From Sphagnum compactum (lineage: Eukaryota; Bryophyta; Sphagnopsida; Sphagnales), in the NCBI GenBank assembly GCA_965153455.1, contig OZ234500.1, positions 6,014,001 through 6,078,000 of the forward strand: DNA of 64,000 nucleotides. The letters are read 5' to 3'. This document shows, piece after piece, positions 60,430 to 64,000 of this stretch. Under the pieces are notes generated by a model. It worked only from the letters and a program-made list of their open reading frames with translations. It did no database searches and was not told the origin of the DNA. The position numbers and the translations under genes are program-made. Each line of letters starts with the position of its first letter. Position 1 is the stretch's first letter.

Positions 60430-62401
60430 TTAGTCATGAAGCTCAGTTGTGGCCAAAGATTGCCTGTCATGGTTGTTGTCTTCATTTACAGATGATCCTT
60501 GGTCATCATCTTCTTTGTCTGTTGATGATGATCCTTTCTTTTGCCTGTAGTACCCTGGACGGTCTTCCCTCCAGATGTGGGTTATGTACTCTTTCCAACT
60601 GAAGGGAATGAATTTGGCAGGATGGCTCTCATTGGTGAGCTTTTCTGCAACAGAGATCACATCCTCATCACCTGGCATGCAGAAAAAAGCCAGTGAGAGT
60701 CGAGGCTCACCACTGTTTGCAACAGCACGGTGCATTACACTTGAATACCTCTCATTACTCATCATCTGCAATAACAGATTGATCACAAAAATTCAGCACA
60801 TGTTTGAAATGTGTGCATGATATGACAAAAAATGTTCAGTGTATTTTGAAATGTGTGCAGGACATGAGAGAGAGAGAGAGAGAGAGGAATTCTTCTGCAT
60901 CAAGAATTTTGTTAGAAACAAAAATGCTAGTGGAAAAACAAGCTAGAGAAAGAAAGCCTGCTGCCTTGTTAGGAGATGATGCAAGTTTCTCAAACCAAAT
61001 CAATAGTGTGAAAGTTGAGCAAGGAGGAGGAGAAGGGAAGAGAACTTGGAGAAGGGAAGAGAGAACTTGGGACTAACCATCACTGCCTCGCCGATGTTGA
61101 CAATCAAGGAGGCAGGATTAGGTCGAACACCCACCCATTTGTCGTCTTTCAGGATCTGAAGACCTCCCACAAGACCTTGGTGCACGATGGAGATCATACT
61201 GGCATCACTATGCGCATACAAACCTTCAATCTTGTCAGGATGCGGACATGGAGGATAATGATTCATGCGAAGAGTGGACTTGCTCTCGGATCTCAGATGT
61301 TGCTTGAACTGATTCGGATCCAATCCAAGACTCTTCGCCAAAAGCACTAGAATCCGACCACCAAGCTCTCCCAAAGCAGCTGTGTATTCCAGCAAAGCTG
61401 CCCTGCAATAGACACGGAAGAAGAGCTGCTGTAAGGAAGGGATGATGTCTAAACTTAGCAAAGTCTTTCTGAAGAAAATCTTCCTGCAAAAAACACTGAG
61501 AGTCTTCAGATCTTCGCAAAACAAAACTTGGAGTCTCGATGATCTGAACATCATGAAACAATTTTTATTTTTTTTGTTTTTTGGTTTACCGGAAGCTTTC
61601 TCTGTCATGCTCTTCAGACCAAACGCTCTCACAAAACAGTTGAAGTTTGTCAGGATTGGATTCCAACTGCAGTGCTTCGTTCCAGCATTTGCTGTAATGG
61701 AAACTGGGATTGCCAGGGAAATAAGCGAAAGGCAATCTCTCGTTGGGAGCACCCTTGAGTTTCTGGTGGACAGGCAATTGGAAGAAGCGTTGAGCTTGAG
61801 CTCGCATGCGCTCGATGAGCTCCAAAGACACACCATGATTCACAATTCCAAAGAAACCCCAAGTCCGAGCCGCTTCTCCCATCATCCTGCAAATCAAATC
61901 TTCGGCAGCTTCTTTCTGCTTCTTCCTCTTCTGTTTCGCTTCTGCTGCATCATGCACGACCTCCACGCCGTTGCTACTTTGTTCTACGGATTGTTGGAGA
62001 ATTCCGGAGAGATCAAAAACCGGCATTTCATCGTCTTCCTGGTATTGATCATGAGGCAAATAATACAGTTCGCGATCTTTCTCTGGTAAGAAAAACTCTT
62101 CCACTGTCATCTCTCCTCGCAGATATCTTCCCATGAATCTTGTTCTCACATCGAAAGGATTGTTATTTTTATTGTTGTTGTTGTTGTTGTCATCGTCGTC
62201 GACGTCGTTGGTGATCGTCATCTCTCTCACATCACACACCAGGTCCTCTTCCTCCTGCTGCTGCTGCTGCTGCTCCTCCTCTTTCTTTTTCTTCTTCTTG
62301 CTGCTGCTACTGCGTAGATTCTTGTTCGTCACCTTGTCGTCATCGTCGTGGTGGCTTGGAGCATTCTTCTGCTTCTGCACAGCTGCTAGTGAAGAAGCCA
62401 T
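60430..62401 (-). CDS. 2-oxoglutarate/Fe(II) dioxygenase, DOXC class (gibberellin-oxidase-like)
   Basis: Three exons on the minus strand: 61590-62401, 61078-61402, 60430-60765. GT-AG introns and phases close, giving 490 residues. The DIOX_N part includes WGFFGIVNHGV; the catalytic part has NHYPPC (318-323), the iron ligands H335, D337 (AHSDAS) and H391 (MHRAV), and the 2-oxoglutarate pair R401/S403 (RLSLAFF). VNIGEAVMMMSNERY and FCMPGDEDV most resemble GA20-oxidase-type and other DOXC enzymes, but substrate residues cannot be read, so gibberellin oxidation is only a possibility. The first 80 or so residues are low complexity: runs of D, S, K, E, Q and N, mostly from trinucleotide repeats. A C-terminal acidic tail follows the fold. 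The ATG at 62401 is the first in frame; the frame upstream opens only with TTG. Confidence 0.88.
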
Positions 62402-62550
62402 GAAAGCAAGCTTGGCCAAAAACAGCACCAACCAACAAAACAAACAAACAACTGGACAAACAAATCAACAAACCAACAAGTACTGCTTATGGCGAAAATT
62501 TTCCTCACATTTTTTCTCTTCTTTTTTCGCTTCCTTTTCATTTCTTTGGT
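62402..62550 (-). promoter_or_regulatory. Short 5' region of the oxygenase gene
   Basis: Only about 150 bp separate the oxygenase start codon from a tandem array. It contains (CAAA/AACA)n runs, but a TATA box could not be placed. Confidence 0.3.
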
Positions 62551-63175
62551 TTTTTTTTAAAATTTTGTGATGTAGCCAAAAATGGCGATTATCTAAGAAG
62601 TTTTAGCCAAATCAAGCAACAAGCTGATCATGGTGTCATGGATCTAGGTGTTTTTTTTTTTCAATTTTGTGATGTAGTGAAAACTTGCTATTATCCATTA
62701 GAAGTTTTAGCCAAATCAAGCAACAAGCTGCTCATGGTGTCATGGATCTAGGGGGTTTTTTTTTTTTTTTTTTTTCAATTGTGTGATGTAGCCAAAACTG
62801 GCGATTATCCATAATAAGTTTTAGCCAAATCAAGCAATAAGCTGCTCATGGTGTCATGGATCTAGGTTTTTTTCTTTCAATTTTGTGGTGTAGCCAAAAC
62901 TGGTGATTATCCATAAGAAGTTTTAGCCAAATCAAGCAACAAGCTGCTCATGGTGTCACAGATCCAGGATTTTTTTTTACTTTTTTCAATTTTGTGATGT
63001 AGCCAAACTGGCAATTATACATAACAAGTTTTAGCCAAATCAACAACAAGCTGCTCCTGGTGTCATGGGTCTAAGGGATTTTTATTTTAAAAAGTTTAAA
63101 AAAATAATTTGTTGAGTAGGTTAACTAGCAATCATCCACAAGAGGAAGGAGCCAAATTTGGCTAGAATATTTTTT
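62551..63175. repeat. Tandem array, five ~106-bp units plus a degenerate sixth
   Basis: Each unit reads poly-T, CAATTTTGTGATGTAGCC, AAAACTGGCGATTATCCATA, AGTTTTAGCCAAATCAAGCA and ACAAGCTGCTCATGGTGTCA, ending TGGATCTAGG. The landmark G(A/G)TGTAG falls at about 62569, 62671, 62785, 62887 and 62996 (spacings 102, 114, 102, 109). Variation is mainly in poly-T length. A sixth, strongly altered unit ends with GAGCCAAATTTGGCTAG near 63150. The array lies on the promoter side of the oxygenase gene. Confidence 0.9.
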
Positions 63176-64000
63176 CTTTTTTTGGCGACCTTCAGGAACT
63201 CCTTGTCTAAATATGGTGACTTTTGACTTTTTTTTCCCTCAAAATATGGGGGACTTTTGCACAAAAGATTTCCCAAAAAAACCCTTTCTACACTTCATAC
63301 TGGATTTTTTTTTTTGTCCGCCCCAACACCCCCGATTATCCATAAGAATATTTAGCCAAATTTGACTACAAACCAGATATGAAAGTTTATATTAAAAAAA
63401 TACTTTTATATTTTGGCTACCTGCGAGAACCTCATGTAAAAAAAATCTGATAATATATATATATATATATATATTCTCAAATTTTGGCTAATTAAATTAG
63501 TGCCTTCTTTTCTGAAAAATCCTTTGAATTTGTTGAAATAGGGGGGGAAGAAAAGCCTCCAATTTTTTACACTAAAAGTTGTCTCACAAGAGTTTTTTAT
63601 ATCTCTCCCCTCCCTCCCCCCCCAAAAAAAATGATCTCACAAGTTCATAGTAACTTAACACCTGGTGAATATTTTGCTCACATTTCCTAAAATTTTGGGA
63701 ATCAAATGAAATCTAGAGCGTCCCTTACACAATCTCTCCCTTATTTTCAGGCCAAGCCAACTACCAAAGTAGTTACTTGTGTGGTGGGCTCACACTTGCT
63801 TGCTTGGCTTGGCTTGGCTTGGCTTTGCCTTCGTCCTTGTGTCTCTTTTCCAATGGATGATGAGTGATTTTCCATTTGTGCCATTTGATGAGTGATGGGT
63901 ACCATTGCAAAACAGAGTACACTTACTACTTCAAACCCATCAATCAATTTCCCCCTCATATCATTTGATGCACAACACATTCAGTTGTAAACCAATCAAA
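63176..64000. other. AT-rich DNA with simple repeats, no gene recognised
   Basis: One more stray piece of the neighbouring repeat unit (GATTATCCATAAGAA...TTTAGCCAAA) occurs at about 63335-63362. Simple repeats include (AT)11 at 63453-63474, a C/A run near 63605-63630 and (GGCTT)n at about 63804-63830. No gene is visible to the window end. Confidence 0.55.

Noticed and set aside
61000-61836. Single 278-codon minus-strand frame over oxygenase exon 2
   Set aside because: It reads through intron 1 and into intron 2; only 61078-61402 is exon. The overlapping plus-strand frames (61442-62089, 62133-62570) are shadows.
62551-63175. Regularly spaced repeats considered as a CRISPR-like array
   Set aside because: Units are contiguous 100-115 bp tandem copies without unique spacers, in a plant nuclear context.

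Overview
This is a 64 kb piece of a land-plant nuclear genome. The evidence is spliced genes with plant-only or plastid products (a TIFY8-like protein, an ORANGE-like plastid protein, a DOXC-type 2-oxoglutarate oxygenase), GT-AG introns mostly of 0.1-0.5 kb, AT-rich intergenic DNA with long homopolymers, and plant-type transposon debris (hAT/DUF4371, Ty1-copia, a CACTA-type MITE). I cannot name the species. Low gene density and sequence divergence from angiosperm forms would fit a non-angiosperm, but that is a guess.

Layout. 1-17 kb: no gene recognised; AT-rich, with a dispersed repeat family, a deleted LTR element and a minisatellite at 16.1-16.9 kb. 18.2-20.4 kb (+): five-exon TIFY8-like gene. 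24.2-24.8 kb (-): short Sel1-repeat gene. 26.3-26.7 kb (-): intronless histone H3 with mixed variant signature residues. 28.3-31.8 kb (-): eight-exon WD40 gene of the RID3/WDR18/IPI3 family. 33-38 kb: AT-rich DNA with an LTR-like stretch and a decayed hAT/DUF4371 transposase. 38.6-41.4 kb (+): seven-exon dipeptide (L-Ala-D/L-Glu type) epimerase of the enolase superfamily, with one GC-AG intron. 46.7-49.8 kb (+): a triplicated ~110-bp repeat running into the start of an eight-exon ORANGE gene. 50-58 kb: gene-free, containing a CACTA-type MITE whose unoccupied site is preserved in a neighbouring duplicate. 58.3-59.9 kb (+): decayed copia pol. 60.4-62.4 kb (-): three-exon 2OG-Fe(II) oxygenase with a long low-complexity N-terminus, followed by a ~106-bp tandem array on its promoter side.

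The genes do not form an operon or pathway cluster; they are independent housekeeping or regulatory genes. Exon models were built by hand from frame, splice consensus and family similarity. Nearly every junction closes in phase, so I trust the models for TIFY8, RID3, the epimerase, ORANGE and the oxygenase. The Sel1 gene's 3' end and the RID3 start are unresolved. I found no CRISPR array, no convincing tRNA or rRNA gene and no clearly new multi-gene system. The most informative unusual features are the MITE with its empty site, the mixed-signature H3, the lack of an in-frame AUG in RID3, and tandem repeats abutting the 5' side of three separate genes.
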